The notes under the pieces: model-generated
Told to the model about the DNA's origin: nothing
What the model saw: the letters and a program-made list of their open reading frames with translations, nothing else
The model's database searches: none
Shown: positions 1 through 10,262 of the stretch, piece after piece
How positions within the stretch are numbered: position 1 is the stretch's first letter
Layout: each line of letters opens with the position of its first letter
Translations under genes and position numbers: made by a program
Source of the DNA: Symbiodinium natans
Lineage: Eukaryota > Sar > Dinophyceae > Suessiales > Symbiodiniaceae
Direction: 5' to 3'
Assembly (NCBI GenBank): GCA_905221605.1
Contig: CAJNDS010002109.1
Location: 354,501 to 418,500, forward strand
Length of the DNA stretch: 64,000 bases

Positions 1-167
1 AGGGTTTAGGGTTTAGGGTTTTCAGGGTTTAGGGTTTAGGTTTTAGGGTTTAGGGTTAGCTCGGGGTGAAGTGACTTCCGCTTGTTGCTGTGAAAGCGGG
101 GGCGGGGGGGGGGGGGCAGGGAAGGGCGGTCGTCGGCACCCACCGCCAGAAAGCCAGAAAGCATGAT

Positions 168-275
168 TCACTGGGGCCCAGAGTAGGCCCTCACTCCCCT
201 TTTTAGGTTCCCTTACAACCCCCTTCAAACCGAAGAAAGTGCACATTTTTTCATTCCTAGGTTGCTCCTGCGTCT
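168..275. repeat. Dispersed short repeat, CCCAGAGTAGG family
   Basis: This segment (CCCAGAGTAGGCCC..., then TTCCCTTACAA, ending CATTCCTAGG) matches 57757-57860 and, more diverged, about 10465-10560. In the 57757 copy the ends are weakly inverted (ACCCAGAGTA against TACTCTTGGGT), suggesting a MITE-like unit. The interior resembles the larger CCTTGGTAGCCCAGT foldback family. The boundaries here are approximate. Confidence 0.45.
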
Positions 276-1525
276 AGTTTAGGGCTTAGGGTTTGTGATC
301 TTCGGCCCAGATATCCCAATGGCTTTTGCCTCAAACCTGGGAAACCCTAAACCCTAATTAAACCCTAAACCCTAAACCCTTGAACCCTCCAGCAGGGCCC
401 GCCCTTGGGTCGTATCGTGATCCACTACGTGGGCCGCGACCAGGCGAATCGCTTGAGGCCGGGGCGTGTCTTAGAGACAGTAGGGTTCAGGGTAGGGGTT
501 TAGGGGTTTAGGGGTTTAAGGGTTTAGGGGTTTAGGGGTTTAGGGCTTTAGGGGTTTAGGGGTTTAGGGGTTTAGGGGTTTAGGGGTTTAGGGGTTTAGG
601 GGTTTAGGGGTTTAGGGGTTTCGGGGTTTCGGGGTTTGGGGTTCAGGGTTTAGGGGTTTAGGGTCTGACCGGGTTGTTTCAGACTCTTCTGTTCCCCAAA
701 CCCAAACCCTCAGCCCCGAACTGTAGCCTCTCGCCAGCAACAGTACGCCGGCGGGCCAAGCCCCGTGCAGTGCATTGTATGCGAACGCCAGGTTTAGGGT
801 TTAGGGTTTAGAGTCACGCCGTAAACCATGAGATCCTATAAACCCTTAACCCTAGACATCCTTGCAAAACAGCCCAATCCTGAACCCCAAGCCCTACTGT
901 AGGGGTCGGAATAATTATTAACAATACTCTTACGGTCCCTTTATACGTATGCTATAGTCACTCCCTAAAAGCCCCAAACTAGTTATTTAGGCCCAACCCT
1001 AAACCATAAACCCTAAACCCTCAACCCCATTCTTGTTATATTTAGGCCCCTACAGTACAATCCCTAAGCCCAAGCTCTTTGATGCACGCAGGGCGCTGCC
1101 GTCGCAGCCCAGGTTCCCTGCCACTGGGGGTGTAGGGTTTAGGGTTTAGGGTTTAGGGTTGAAGCTGCTGGGAGGCTTTGAGGTTTCGGGTTCAGGATTG
1201 AACGAAGTGACTGCCCCCCCCCCCCCCCCAAATCCTAAACAACCCCAGCCCTAAAACCCCAAACCCTATAACACCCTGAACCCTTGCAAGCCCTACAGTG
1301 CCAGGGCTTTGGCAGCTCCCCCTTGGGCCGGCGCATTCGGCGCGGCGCCAGCTTCTCGCCCAAAACGCGAGTTTCGGGTTGGGTTTCAATGGTCTTTTGT
1401 TTCAAACCCTCAACCCCAAACCCCAAACCCTGACCCTAAATCCTAAATCCTAAACCAATCCCCAAACCCGAAACCCCAAACCCTAAACCCTAAACCCTGA
1501 ACCTAATTTAGAGAGCTGCTCCCAG

Positions 1526-1627
1526 GCTGCGGACCCCTCCCGGCCGCGAGTCGTGGTGGACGCTCCCAATGTGGCGCGCTACTTCGCCGCGGCCACCAGC
1601 GCTGGCAGGCAGAGGTGCGAGCCGAAA
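1526..1627 (+). CDS. Putative exon, NYN/PIN-like peptide (weak)
   Basis: This is a 102-bp island open in phase 0 (34 codons), preceded by CTCCCAG and followed by GTGGGG, so both ends fit AG acceptor and GT donor rules. The peptide contains RPRVVVDAPNVARYF, which resembles the first conserved strand and catalytic Asp region (VVVDGxNVA) of NYN/PIN-type nucleases such as protein-only RNase P. One exon of 34 residues cannot establish the family. It is flanked on both sides by telomere-type repeat, so the introns would be made of that repeat. It could also be a gene fragment. Confidence 0.35.
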
Positions 1628-1736
1628 GTGGGGGGATGAATAGGGTTTGGGGTTTAGGGTTTCGGGTTTAGGGTTTAGGGTTTAGGTTTTAGGGTTTAGG
1701 GTTTAGGGTTTAGGAGGGCTCAAGTTCTTCCAAGGA

Positions 1737-1868
1737 CTAAAGGAGGGCCCCTTGTAAGGGGCCTTAGGGGCAATGTAGTTGGTATACAGGGACGACATGC
1801 ATGTGAGGCTTTCATCGGGGTTACATAGGGGAAGAAGACCAAGGATCCCTTCTAGGGGTCCCTCCTCT
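1737..1868. repeat. MITE-like foldback, GGAGGGACCCCTA family
   Basis: The left end (CTAAAGGAGGGCCCC) and right end (GGGGTCCCTCCTC) are imperfect inverted repeats about 130 bp apart. A second member with the same end sequence lies at 61930-62071. No ORF lies inside. Non-autonomous transposon or introner-type origin is inferred from structure only. Confidence 0.5.
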
Positions 1869-2033
1869 CCAATTTTTTTTTGGAAAAAATGGCCTCCAAA
1901 GCACTGAGCCCCGAACCCCCCAACCCAAACCCTAAACCCTAAACCCTAAACCCTAAACCCTAAACCTTAAACCCGAAGAACCCAAAACAGGATGAAGAAC
2001 CCAAACCATTCCCTGACCACTGGAACCGGTCAG

Positions 2034-2090
2034 GCCGGCAGACGTGGATGCCCTGGTCTTGGAAGGCGAGGTTACCCTTTCGAAGCAGAG
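2034..2090 (+). CDS. Putative short exon of unknown gene
   Basis: A unique island inside telomere-type sequence, preceded by GGTCAG and followed by GTTCAAGG. It is open in one frame and encodes an acidic, protein-like stretch (PADVDALVLEGEV). I do not recognise the protein. The similar phrase DVDAVALREAA occurs in the island at 7531, which may point to one gene or to chance. Start and end are set by splice-like dinucleotides only. Confidence 0.25.
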
Positions 2091-4114
2091 GTTCAAGGAG
2101 GGTTTATTTGTAGGGTTCTTAAGAGGGTTTAGGGTTTAGGGTTTAGGGTTTAGGGTTTAGGGTTTAGGGTTTAGGGTTTAGGGTTTAGGGTTTAGGGAGG
2201 GGGGGGTTCATGGGGGGTAGGTACCAAGGGAGCCTTAAGGAAGCCTAGGGAGCCTTAGGGAGTAGTGGGGAGTATTGGGGAACCTTAGGTTACATACCCC
2301 CCTTGAACCCCCTTTTTTGAAGAACCCTATAATTTCTGCTTGGGGCCTTTCTAGGGGTTTAGGGAAGGTTTAGGGGGATTGGAGGTTCAGGCGGAGCGAC
2401 CTTTTTTGTTGATTTTAGGGGCTTGCGCTGCAGGTTCAGAGGAAGGAGCCGGGATTGTCGAGGGGCTTTGGGTTCAGGGCTGTTTCAAGCTGAGTCAATA
2501 GTAGGGGGCAGGGGCCTTCGTTTAGCCTGTGCCCTAAACCCTAAACCCTAAACCCTAAAGCCTCAACCCTAAACCCTAAGCCCTAAACCCTAAACCCTAA
2601 ACCCTAAAGCCTAAAGCCCAAAGCCTAAAGCCTAAAGCCTAAAGCCCAAAGCCAAAAGCCTAAAGCCTAAAGCCTAAAGCCTAAAGCCTAAAGCCTAAAG
2701 CCTAAATAAGCGTAAACCCTAAACCCTAAACCCTAACCACGACTTTCGGGCCTTGCGGGTCGGGCTCCGCTGGAGGCGTGCTGGATGCCCTGGTCGCGGA
2801 GGCGCCCGACGCTCTGCTGGTCCTGGTTTTCAGTTCCCCGGCGCGAGCGGTTTAGGGTTTAGGGTTTAGGGTTTAGGGTTTAGGGTTTAGGGTCCAGGGT
2901 CTGGGGCTTAGGGTTTAGGGTTTGGGGTTTGCCTGGCCCTGGATGTACCCTTGAAGGTGCCCTAAATACCACCATTCAGGTACACCTAGACCCTTATTAA
3001 GGGATACTCGGGGGGTGCAGGTGGGGTTTGGGGTTTGCGGTTTAGGGTGTTAGGGGTTTACTAGAACTCCACCCAGCGCATCTACAGTAGATCATGCTCA
3101 AGTTGATTAGGAAGAGCTATCCCTGATAACCACTTTAAACATTAAACATCAATTTTCTGTCCTATATACCCTGATAAACCCATGAGGCCATGTCAAGGTT
3201 AGTTGGGAAGAGTTGTTCCCTTATGCCCCGCCCCTCCCCCCTTCACTCAATCCGCCGCCTTGAAGTTCTCATGCGATCGCCCAATTGCCTGCACCCTTAC
3301 CCGGTCCCAAGCCCCAAAAACAAAGCTCTCTAAACCCTCCAGTTTGTGGTTTCGGGTTAGGGTTCAGGGTTCAGGTATCAGGGTTCAGGGTTCAGGGTTT
3401 AGGGTTTAGGGCTTAGGGCTTAGGGTTTAGGGTTTAGGGTTTAGGGCCTGGGGTTTCCTGCAAGCCATAAGCCCTCTGCGCGCCCCTCGCCCGAGGCCTC
3501 TCCTCGTCGGCGGGGCTCGGCGCGCGCAGCTGGGCTAGCAAGCCCTGGAGTCGAGTCGATGACATCGACACAACATTGTGGGGGTTCGGTTTACGAAATA
3601 TGGGACCCGGCTTAGGGTTTAGGGTTTAGGGTTTAGGGTTTAGGGTTTAGGGTTTAGGGTTTAGGGTTTACGAATATAGACTCCCAAATTGTAGGATCCC
3701 CTTGTATACAGGACCCCAAGAAGGTACCCCTATTCTGGTAAGCCCCCATATGGAAACCTAAAGTTTAGGGTTTAGGGCTTGCACAGGGTGTAACAGCCTC
3801 TAAACCCTATACACCCTGTAAACCCTGATCCCTAACTAAAACTCTAAACCCCAAAACCAAAAACCCTGGAACCCTAAAACCCCCAAACCCCCAAAATCCC
3901 CAAAACCCCAAGCTCTAAACCCTGAAATCCAAACCCTGCAAACCCTAAAACCCTAAAGCCTAAAACCCCAAAACCCCAACAACCCTGCAACCCTAAAACC
4001 CTCAAACCCTACTAAGTCTCCCACTGGGCCCTTTCTCCCTTAGGTTCCTTCTAAAGCAACCTTATGCCAACAAAATAGCCCTTATTCCAAGGTTACTGGG
4101 GATCGGGTTCAGGG

Positions 4115-4282
4115 TTCAGGGTTCAGGGTTTAGGGTTTAGGGCTTAGGGTTTAGGGTTTAGGGTTTAGGGTTTAGGGTTTAGGGTTAAGGGTGGTTTAGG
4201 GTTTAGGGTTTAGGGTTTAGGGTTTAGGGTTTATGGCCCTAAACCCTAAACCCTAAACCCTAAACCCTAAACCCTAAACCCT
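4115..4282. repeat. Head-to-head telomere-type repeat junction
   Basis: TTTAGGG repeats run rightward to about 4232 and switch, after TTTATGG, to CCCTAAA repeats to about 4282. G-strand followed by C-strand is the arrangement produced when two telomere ends are joined, though foldback duplication would give the same pattern. Confidence 0.6.
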
Positions 4283-4906
4283 GGGAGCCCCAAAGCCGGT
4301 CCAAACCCTCGATGACCCGCACATCTCGTCAGCGAGACTTCAAGGTTTAGGGTTGTAGGGTTTAGGGTTTAGGGTTTAGGGTTGTAGGGTGTAGGGTTCA
4401 GGGTTTGGGGTTGAGGGTTTAGGGTTTAGGGTTCAGAGTTCAGGGTGTCGGGTTTTGGGGTTTTAGGGTTGTAGGGTTTTGGGGTTTTAGGGTCTTAGGG
4501 TTGCAGTAGGGTTTTCAGGTTTTCGGGCGCAGGGTTTCGGGCACCGGGCACCTGAAAGGGACCCTCAGGGTTTAAGGCTTCGGTTTTTAAGTCTTTTTTG
4601 GATTATAGGGTTCAGGGCAAAAGGGTTAGGGATGAGGGTTTTCACGCACCCTAAGCCCTATAAACCCTAAACCCTAAACCTTTGTTGCGGGCTGCAGGTT
4701 ATGAGTGTGGAACGCTCGGGAATTCCCAAGCTTCGGCACAACCATCCTGACAACCACACGCCTTTAAAGCTTTGAATGCTTTAGGGTTTAGGGGCTTTGA
4801 GGTTTGAGGTTTAGGGGGCTTTAGGGTTTAGGGTTTAGATTTTAGCCTGTAGGGTTAAGGGTTTAGGGTTTAGAACCCTAAATGTGGGGCTTCCCTCCGC
4901 CCCCAG

Positions 4907-5009
4907 ACCGATTGCGCGAGCGCTACCCTGGCCGAGTGACCCTGCGCTGCCTCCCTCATGGAGAGGACACCTCGGGCTTGGGGTTCTGCGTTGTCTACGA
5001 ATTGCTTAA
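4907..5009 (+). CDS. Putative exon of unknown gene
   Basis: Preceded by CCCCCAG and ending before GCACCCC (a GC-type donor, allowed in dinoflagellates), this 103-bp island is open and encodes a clearly protein-like peptide (RLRERYPGRVTLRCLPHG and onward to YELLK). It lies directly against a C-run/A-run low-complexity stretch (5011-5055). I do not recognise the family. Confidence 0.4.
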
Positions 5010-5400
5010 GCACCCCCCCCCCCCCCCCCCAAAAAAAAAACAACAACAACAACAACTAAAAGAATTAATAAACATGTTCTTCCTTCTAAGTCCAATATAG
5101 GGATTGTTGTTGTTGATGTTCTTAAGCAACTAGTAGTTGCAAGTTACAACCCTAAACCCTCAACACGTAGCATGTAAAGGTATTTCGGGAATCATTCTCC
5201 TGGAGGGTAGTTGGGGGCCTCTGGTACACCACTTGAAGTACTTTATAAGTCTCCCGGAAATTACAGAGTTTGTGGGAGCTGCATCTTCCCGAAGTCCTAT
5301 GCCCCAGACTCTGATGAGGGTTTAGGGTTGGGCTAAGTTCAGGGAACCTCTCTGCCCCGTGGCGCCCTTGGGCCTTGCTCCTGGCTCGGCGAGCTTCCAT

Positions 5401-5729
5401 GATTTGAGTGGTTAAGCTTGAAGGACAATGTCAAGCCTCACCTCTTCAAGCCCCCAAAACCCGGCAAGTTCTTGTGGGCAGTTCTCCAAATGAGGCTCCC
5501 TTGTTGGGTCCGATACATGCTGACGGCACCCGTAAAAGAAGCTTACGAGAGCAACCCATGTTGATAGTTCGCCTCGACCCAATCATGAAGGGGGCGCGAG
5601 CTCCTACTCAGGATTTCGCTTTCGATGGCAGCCGCTGTAGTGTCGGTAACATCGGGTTCTTTGCCGACCGTCGTCACTTGGATCATAAAGCACCTTCCGC
5701 CAAGTTTCGTGTTCCGTTTAGATCTCCCA
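5401..5729. other. Unassigned unique sequence upstream of PPR gene
   Basis: This is non-repetitive sequence without telomere-type heptamers. Open frames exist on both strands (118 codons on +, 71 on -), but neither shows a recognisable motif and the + frame runs into the foldback at 5730. It may be promoter/5' flank of the PPR gene or an upstream exon. I cannot assign a function. Confidence 0.3.
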
Positions 5730-5869
5730 CTTGGAGGTTCATGGTACTTATAACCCAATCATAACTGTACGTACAACCCACTTATGAGCCCTTTAAGTGC
5801 ACTAATATGGTTATAATTGGGTCATAAGTACAGGTCTCATTGGGTTATTACGTACCACGAACCTCCAAG
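5730..5869. repeat. 140-bp MITE-like foldback upstream of PPR gene
   Basis: The ends are ~31-bp imperfect inverted repeats starting CTTGGAGGTTC and containing TAACCCAAT. Inner segments are inverted as well (TATAACCCAATCATAA against TTATAATTGGGTCATAA). It has no coding capacity. The PPR frame stays open back into the right arm, but the better start (5945) is outside it. Confidence 0.65.
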
Positions 5870-5944
5870 CAGGTCAGCCAGCCAAGCAAAGTCCAGCTTT
5901 TCTTACTCCAGCTAAGACATGCTTGGGTTTGGCAGTTGACCGCC

Positions 5945-6970
5945 ATGGCCGGACATCGGAACATGCAGAGGACGATCCTTGCGACGATCATTCCGCTTTG
6001 GCTGTGGGCATCTACGCTCAGCTTTAGCGTGCCAACTCCGAGGCAAAAATCTCTCAGCGTGATCCGCGAAACAACAGGGCAGAGTATCAGCCAAAAAGCT
6101 CCTGAATCAGCCTTTGTGGAACTGTCTCCCCAGGAACAAGTGCTCACGACCAATCTAGCAGAAGCTGGAAGGAAGGGTGACTGGAGCCGCGTTAGCCAAC
6201 TTTATGGAAGGTACACAGGTTCTGCAGAACCAGTGCTCACTGCCGCCATGCAAGCAGCATACCGATGTAAGCGTTACAGGGAAGCGGCCAAAATCTATGA
6301 GAAGTTAAGTTGTGCGGTTAAGGGGCTGAACCAGGTCAGCTTGCTCGTGGCACTCAAAATTTTCGGCAAATTAAGAGATCCCGAAACAGTAAACTCAATA
6401 TGGGCCGAAGCTACAGAGCGATCATTGGTTGACAAGCGTCTGTGTGGTGCCCGAATTGATGCAGCGGCCTACATGGGAGACATCGAGGGGGCGGCCCGGG
6501 TGCTAGACGGCATGATTGCTGGAAAAATGGAGTTGTCTGTTTATGTATTCAACTCGGCAATCCTTGCTTGTGCGAGCGCAGCGCGCCCGAGCCACAACGC
6601 AGCCATGTACCTCTTCCAATCCTTGCTGGACAATGGATTCTCGCCGACAATCATAACTTTTGCCAATCTGGCCCAGGCACATGCGAAGGCAAGTCTTGAA
6701 CAGATCCAGCACATGCGTGCCATGATGAAGAGATACAACGTTCGTTCCAATGCAGTTTTTGCTGAGTGCTGCCTGGGTGCACTGTTCCAGCGGCGAACGA
6801 ACCCAACCACTCGCACTACTCGAGCCATCGACGCGGCGCTTGCCGATCTGCATCAGCGCGAAGCAAGGCTGAAAGAAGCTGAGAGTGTGCTGCTTGAGCT
6901 TCAGGCCAACAAAGTTGAGTTGACCACGCTGTGTCGAAGGATCTTAAAGTACGTCCAGGAAACCGTCTAG
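5945..6970 (+). CDS. PPR-like protein with N-terminal targeting sequence
   Basis: A 341-residue intronless protein. The ATG at 5945 (context GCCATGG, preceded by TTTGGCAG, a possible trans-splice acceptor) is preferred over an in-frame ATG at 5840 that lies in a MITE. Residues ~8-28 form a hydrophobic segment followed by a Ser/Thr/Arg-rich stretch, as in signal-type organelle presequences of dinoflagellates. From about residue 75 the sequence is helical with repeated ~35-residue units typical of pentatricopeptide repeats (for example VYVFNSAILACASAA, then a YLFQSLLDNGFSPTIITFANL-like unit). The C-terminus is a charged, probably coiled-coil segment. PPR proteins bind organellar RNA; that role and a plastid or mitochondrial location are inferred from the family. 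The repeats are divergent, so TPR-like helical repeats are an alternative. Confidence 0.7.
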   Translation: MAGHRNMQRTILATIIPLWLWASTLSFSVPTPRQKSLSVIRETTGQSISQKAPESAFVELSPQEQVLTTNLAEAGRKGDWSRVSQLYGRYTGSAEPVLTAAMQAAYRCKRYREAAKIYEKLSCAVKGLNQVSLLVALKIFGKLRDPETVNSIWAEATERSLVDKRLCGARIDAAAYMGDIEGAARVLDGMIAGKMELSVYVFNSAILACASAARPSHNAAMYLFQSLLDNGFSPTIITFANLAQAHAKASLEQIQHMRAMMKRYNVRSNAVFAECCLGALFQRRTNPTTRTTRAIDAALADLHQREARLKEAESVLLELQANKVELTTLCRRILKYVQETV

Positions 6971-8691
6971 CGAATCAGTGACCACAGCGAAGGCTACTTC
7001 GGTGCCCGCTTCGCAGTCAGCTGTCCTGCCGGATGTGAAGAAAACCCTGGCCCTGCAGCACCTAAGGTGCAATCGCATCCGCCGAATATTAACCGAGCCG
7101 CCTACCCCTAACATTAAATGTTCTTTATAGTCTTTTAATATTCGGGGGTTGGGGGGGGGGTTAATATTAGGGGAGGGGATTGATGGATGTTGGGCCCTCA
7201 GGGTTTTTGGTTTGGGCTTCAGGGTGTATGTTCGGGGAGTTGGGGATTTGAGTCAGGCGGCTTTCAGGTTCTAGGGCTCGTTCCATGCGCCTGTTTATCC
7301 CAAGGCCCAGTAGGAGAGAGCAAGTTTGGGCTATAGTGCCTAGGCGAGTACCGAGTTCCTATTGGAGCCCAGGTAGACAACATCGAGGCAAATCTACCCT
7401 TCGGATGAAGCCCAGTGCCGCACATCATAACCTGGCGCACCCGAAACCCCCAAAAACCCTAAACCCCAAACCCCAAGCCCTAAACCCCAAACCCCAAACC
7501 CCAAACCCTAAACCCCAAACCCCAAACCAGGACGTCGATGCCGTCGCCTTGCGCGAGGCGGCCGCTCCCGACTCCCGGAGCCTCTTGTCCAAAAGCGTCC
7601 CAACTTCGAAGCCCCTAAGCCCCGGATGCTCCCTAAACCCTAAACCCAAAAACCCAAAAACCCAAAAGCCCAAAAACCCAAAAACCCTAAAACCCTAAAA
7701 CCCTAAAACCCTAAACCCTAAGCCCTAAACCCTAAACCCTAAGCCCTAAACCCTAAACCCTAAACCCCTAAACCCCTAAACCCTAAACCCTAAACCCTAA
7801 ACCCTAAACCCTAAACCCTAAACCCCCCCCCCCCCCCCCCCCCCACAAGCCGCGACTATAGCAAGCCTCCAGGCTGCCTCCTCTCAAACGACCACTTCCA
7901 AGACTACGTCGACGAAGGCCTGCTTCAGCGTCGTTTTTTTTGGTTTAGGGTTTAGGGTTTAGGGTTTAGGGTTTAATTAGTGTTTAGGGTTTAGGGTTTG
8001 GGGTTTAGGGGGGGCCTGGAAGAGATTTGGCGTGTTGAGTCGTTGAAAGCAAGCCCAAAACCCCTAAACCTTTCACCCTAAACCTTTTACCCGACACCCT
8101 GAACTCTGAACCCTATACCCCAAACCCTAAACCCTAAACCCTAGATCCGAAACTACACCGCAATGAGCACCCCACGTTGCTGCAGGCGTGGTCTCGGAGA
8201 CCTGGGTCTCTCGCTTTCGCATCGGCTTCGAAATCCGCGGCGCCCCTTGGTTCAGATGAGCTGGCGGTCCCTTTTTGGTTGAGGGTTTAGGGTTTAGGGT
8301 TTAGCGTTTAGGGTTTAGGGTTTAGGGCACCTTTTCGGCATACGAGGGCATCTGGAGGTTCACTACTGGACCAGTTTTGGGATTCTTGTCAGCGTACCTT
8401 GGCAGGTGATGAAGGTTTCGGGAAAACAAGCTTTCTGCAACAAGGATGACACCGTTTCGGAAATATTTGGGCCCTGAAGCCCCAAAGAACCCAAACAGAC
8501 GTTAATTCATGTGTATGAGGGCTTAAAGGCGAGACATTTGGAGCTCTTGAAAAGCCCTTAAGGGTCCGCGTATATCAGAACCCCTTTTCAGGCCCAACCC
8601 TACACCCTAAACCCTAAAGAGGGACATGTACCCGGATGGTCGTAGTTTAGGGTAGGTGATCAAGCCCTTTCTCGTCCCGTTACCTTAGGCC
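6971..8691. repeat. Telomere-type tract downstream of PPR gene
   Basis: About 200 bp of unique 3' flank are followed by mixed CCCTAAA (7690-7823) and TTTAGGG (7943-8010, 8280-8325) arrays with decayed copies. At 7085-7185 a small foldback (CCCCTAACATTAA against TTAATATTAGGGG) is present. A 22-base C-run lies at 7823-7844. No gene is seen apart from the island at 7531. Confidence 0.7.
7531..7610 (+). CDS. Putative exon of unknown gene
   Basis: This island is preceded by AAACCAG and ends before GCCCCTAAGC (GC donor candidate). It is open, encoding DVDAVALREAAAPDSRSLL and onward. Both flanks are CCCTAAA-type repeat. Similar wording (DVDALVLE) at 2034 is noted but not proof of a shared gene. Not recognised. 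Confidence 0.3.
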
Positions 8692-8868
8692 GTATAAACC
8701 CTAAGCCCGATAAACCCTAAACTCATTGCTGTAAGCCCCCAGGAAGCCCTAAGCTGCCCTATTTCTGTGACCCTGCAGGAAGCCCGAGACCCTAAACCCT
8801 AAACGCTCAACCCTTAACCCTAAACCCTAAACCCTAAACTCTAAACCCTAAACCTTCACTCCTCCCAG

Positions 8869-8951
8869 GATGCCACGACCTTTCGCCCCCCCGCGCCCCA
8901 CAACCGGCTGGGGGAGTTCCTGGCGGCGATTCCGCTCCAGGGCCAGGCGGG
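8869..8951 (+). CDS. Putative exon of unknown gene (copy A)
   Basis: Preceded by CTCCCAG and followed by GTTTAAAGG, so both splice rules are met. The island is open and encodes a protein-like peptide (ATTFRPPAPHNRLGEFLAAI). Both neighbours are telomere-type repeat. An identical copy is at 23345-23427. Not recognised. Confidence 0.35.
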
Positions 8952-9452
8952 GTTTAAAGGTTAGGGTTTAGGGTTTAGGGTTCAGGGTCAAGGTTTAGGG
9001 TTTAGGGTTTAGGGTTTAGGGTTTAGGGTTTAGGGTTTAGGGTTTAGGGTTTGGAGTTTAAGTAGGGTTGTAGGGCCAGGTGAGCACAGGGGCTTCGGTT
9101 TAGGGCTTTAGGGCTTCAGGGCTTTAGGGCTTTAGGGTTGCAGGGTTTTAGGGTTACATCTTAGGGCTTTAGGCTTTTGGCATTGGGGTTTTGGAGGTTT
9201 TGGGGGGGTTAGGGTTTCAGGGTTTCTGCGGCTTTTAGGGTTTTAGACGGTTTTTATGGTTTTTTCGACTGGATGGTTCCTTCTTAGCTTGCCCGAAAAA
9301 GGCCAGTTGCTGCATGAAAGCAGTGGGGCCCCAACAAGGAACGTCACCTGCAGAATCATGTGGAACCCAACATGTTGGGTTTAGGCAGGTTTTGTGTTGT
9401 AATTGGGTTTGAGCTGCACCTTGTTTCTTTGGCGCGGCTTGTGGGCTCTACA

Positions 9453-9510
9453 ACACATATATATATATATGTATATATATATATAGATTATATATATATA
9501 TATGTATGTA
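9453..9510. repeat. AT/GT microsatellite (copy A)
   Basis: Alternating TA runs interrupted by TGTA and TAGATTA. The same tract is at 23929-23986 in copy B. Confidence 0.9.
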
Positions 9511-10171
9511 TGAATTGTCTTCTTTTCACAAGGGTTATTTGTGCATTGATCTAGGTGGTTTTCTTCTTTCTTTTTGTTCTCCTTTATGTTATACATGCAA
9601 ATATTATTAATGGTATCAGCATATTTTTGTTCAAATACAAAGCAAGAATCCCCACACACAAAAAAGACTTGCTAGTAGCCTTGTTATCATTGTTATTCGT
9701 ATTGTTACTATTTTCCATTATTACTATTCCTACGTTTGTTTTTCTTTTATTATTTTATTTTCGTAATGATATGCTAATTGTGACTGCAAACGGTTTGAAT
9801 GTGATTCACTACCATTGACACTTGGTGTTGTTGGTCGTTTTTTCTTTCCAATTCTTGCAATTATCTGTATCTGTTCCAGGGCCTGTCTTACAGGTTCTTT
9901 GTAGGGCGGAAGAAATCAAACTCCCTACTAAGACCCGTTAAGTTGAGAGCTTAGGATTTAGGGTTTAGAGTTTAGACTTTCGGTTTAAGTTGAGGGCTTA
10001 GGATTTAGGGGTTTAGGCTGAGGGTTTGGGGTTTACCCACCCAGGAGTGTCTTCAAACAGTTGCTCCACCCCCCCCCCCCCCCCCCCTTTTTCATCCCCC
10101 CTTAGACAACCTTAATTAATGATCCCTACATAACCCTAGCTATGGTGGGAACCTAGAGGGGGGGGGGGGGG

Positions 10172-10262
10172 GGTAGTGCCCCTAAACCCTAAACTTGAAA
10201 CCCTAAGCCCTGTAGTAACTACAGGGCTTAGGGTTTCAAGTTTAGGGTTTAGGGGCACTACC
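10172..10262. repeat. 91-bp perfect palindrome containing telomere-type repeats (copy A)
   Basis: Two 45-bp arms separated by one base (A at 10217). Each arm starts GGTAGTGCCCCTAAACCC and ends CCCTGTAGT. No mismatch was seen. Because the arms carry CCCTAAA and TTTAGGG, this is a precise foldback of telomere-type sequence. It is copied at 24643-24733. Confidence 0.9.

Larger units (their letters stand above)
1..5400. repeat. Degenerate telomere-type (TTTAGGG/CCCTAAA) repeat tract with unique islands
   Basis: Heptamer arrays of TTTAGGG and, in other blocks, CCCTAAA recur every few hundred bases (for example 2120-2198, 3611-3668, 4115-4282), mixed with decayed variants such as TTTAGGGG (about 490-660) and CCTAAAG (about 2590-2705). 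Between them lie unique GC-rich islands of 60-160 bp. Orientation flips repeatedly, so this is an interstitial mosaic and not a simple chromosome end. TTTAGGG is the Arabidopsis-type telomere repeat, also used by dinoflagellates. No long ORF is convincing; the best exon-like islands are listed separately. Confidence 0.85.

Noticed and set aside
1..60. Window start as a chromosome end (telomere)
   Set aside because: The TTTAGGG run is short, degenerate and followed by tens of kb of the same interstitial repeat in both orientations.
9360..9818. ORFs in the AT-rich stretch 9360-9820 (copy at 23836-24294)
   Set aside because: They run through a TA microsatellite and low-complexity Leu/Phe sequence on both strands; no motif.
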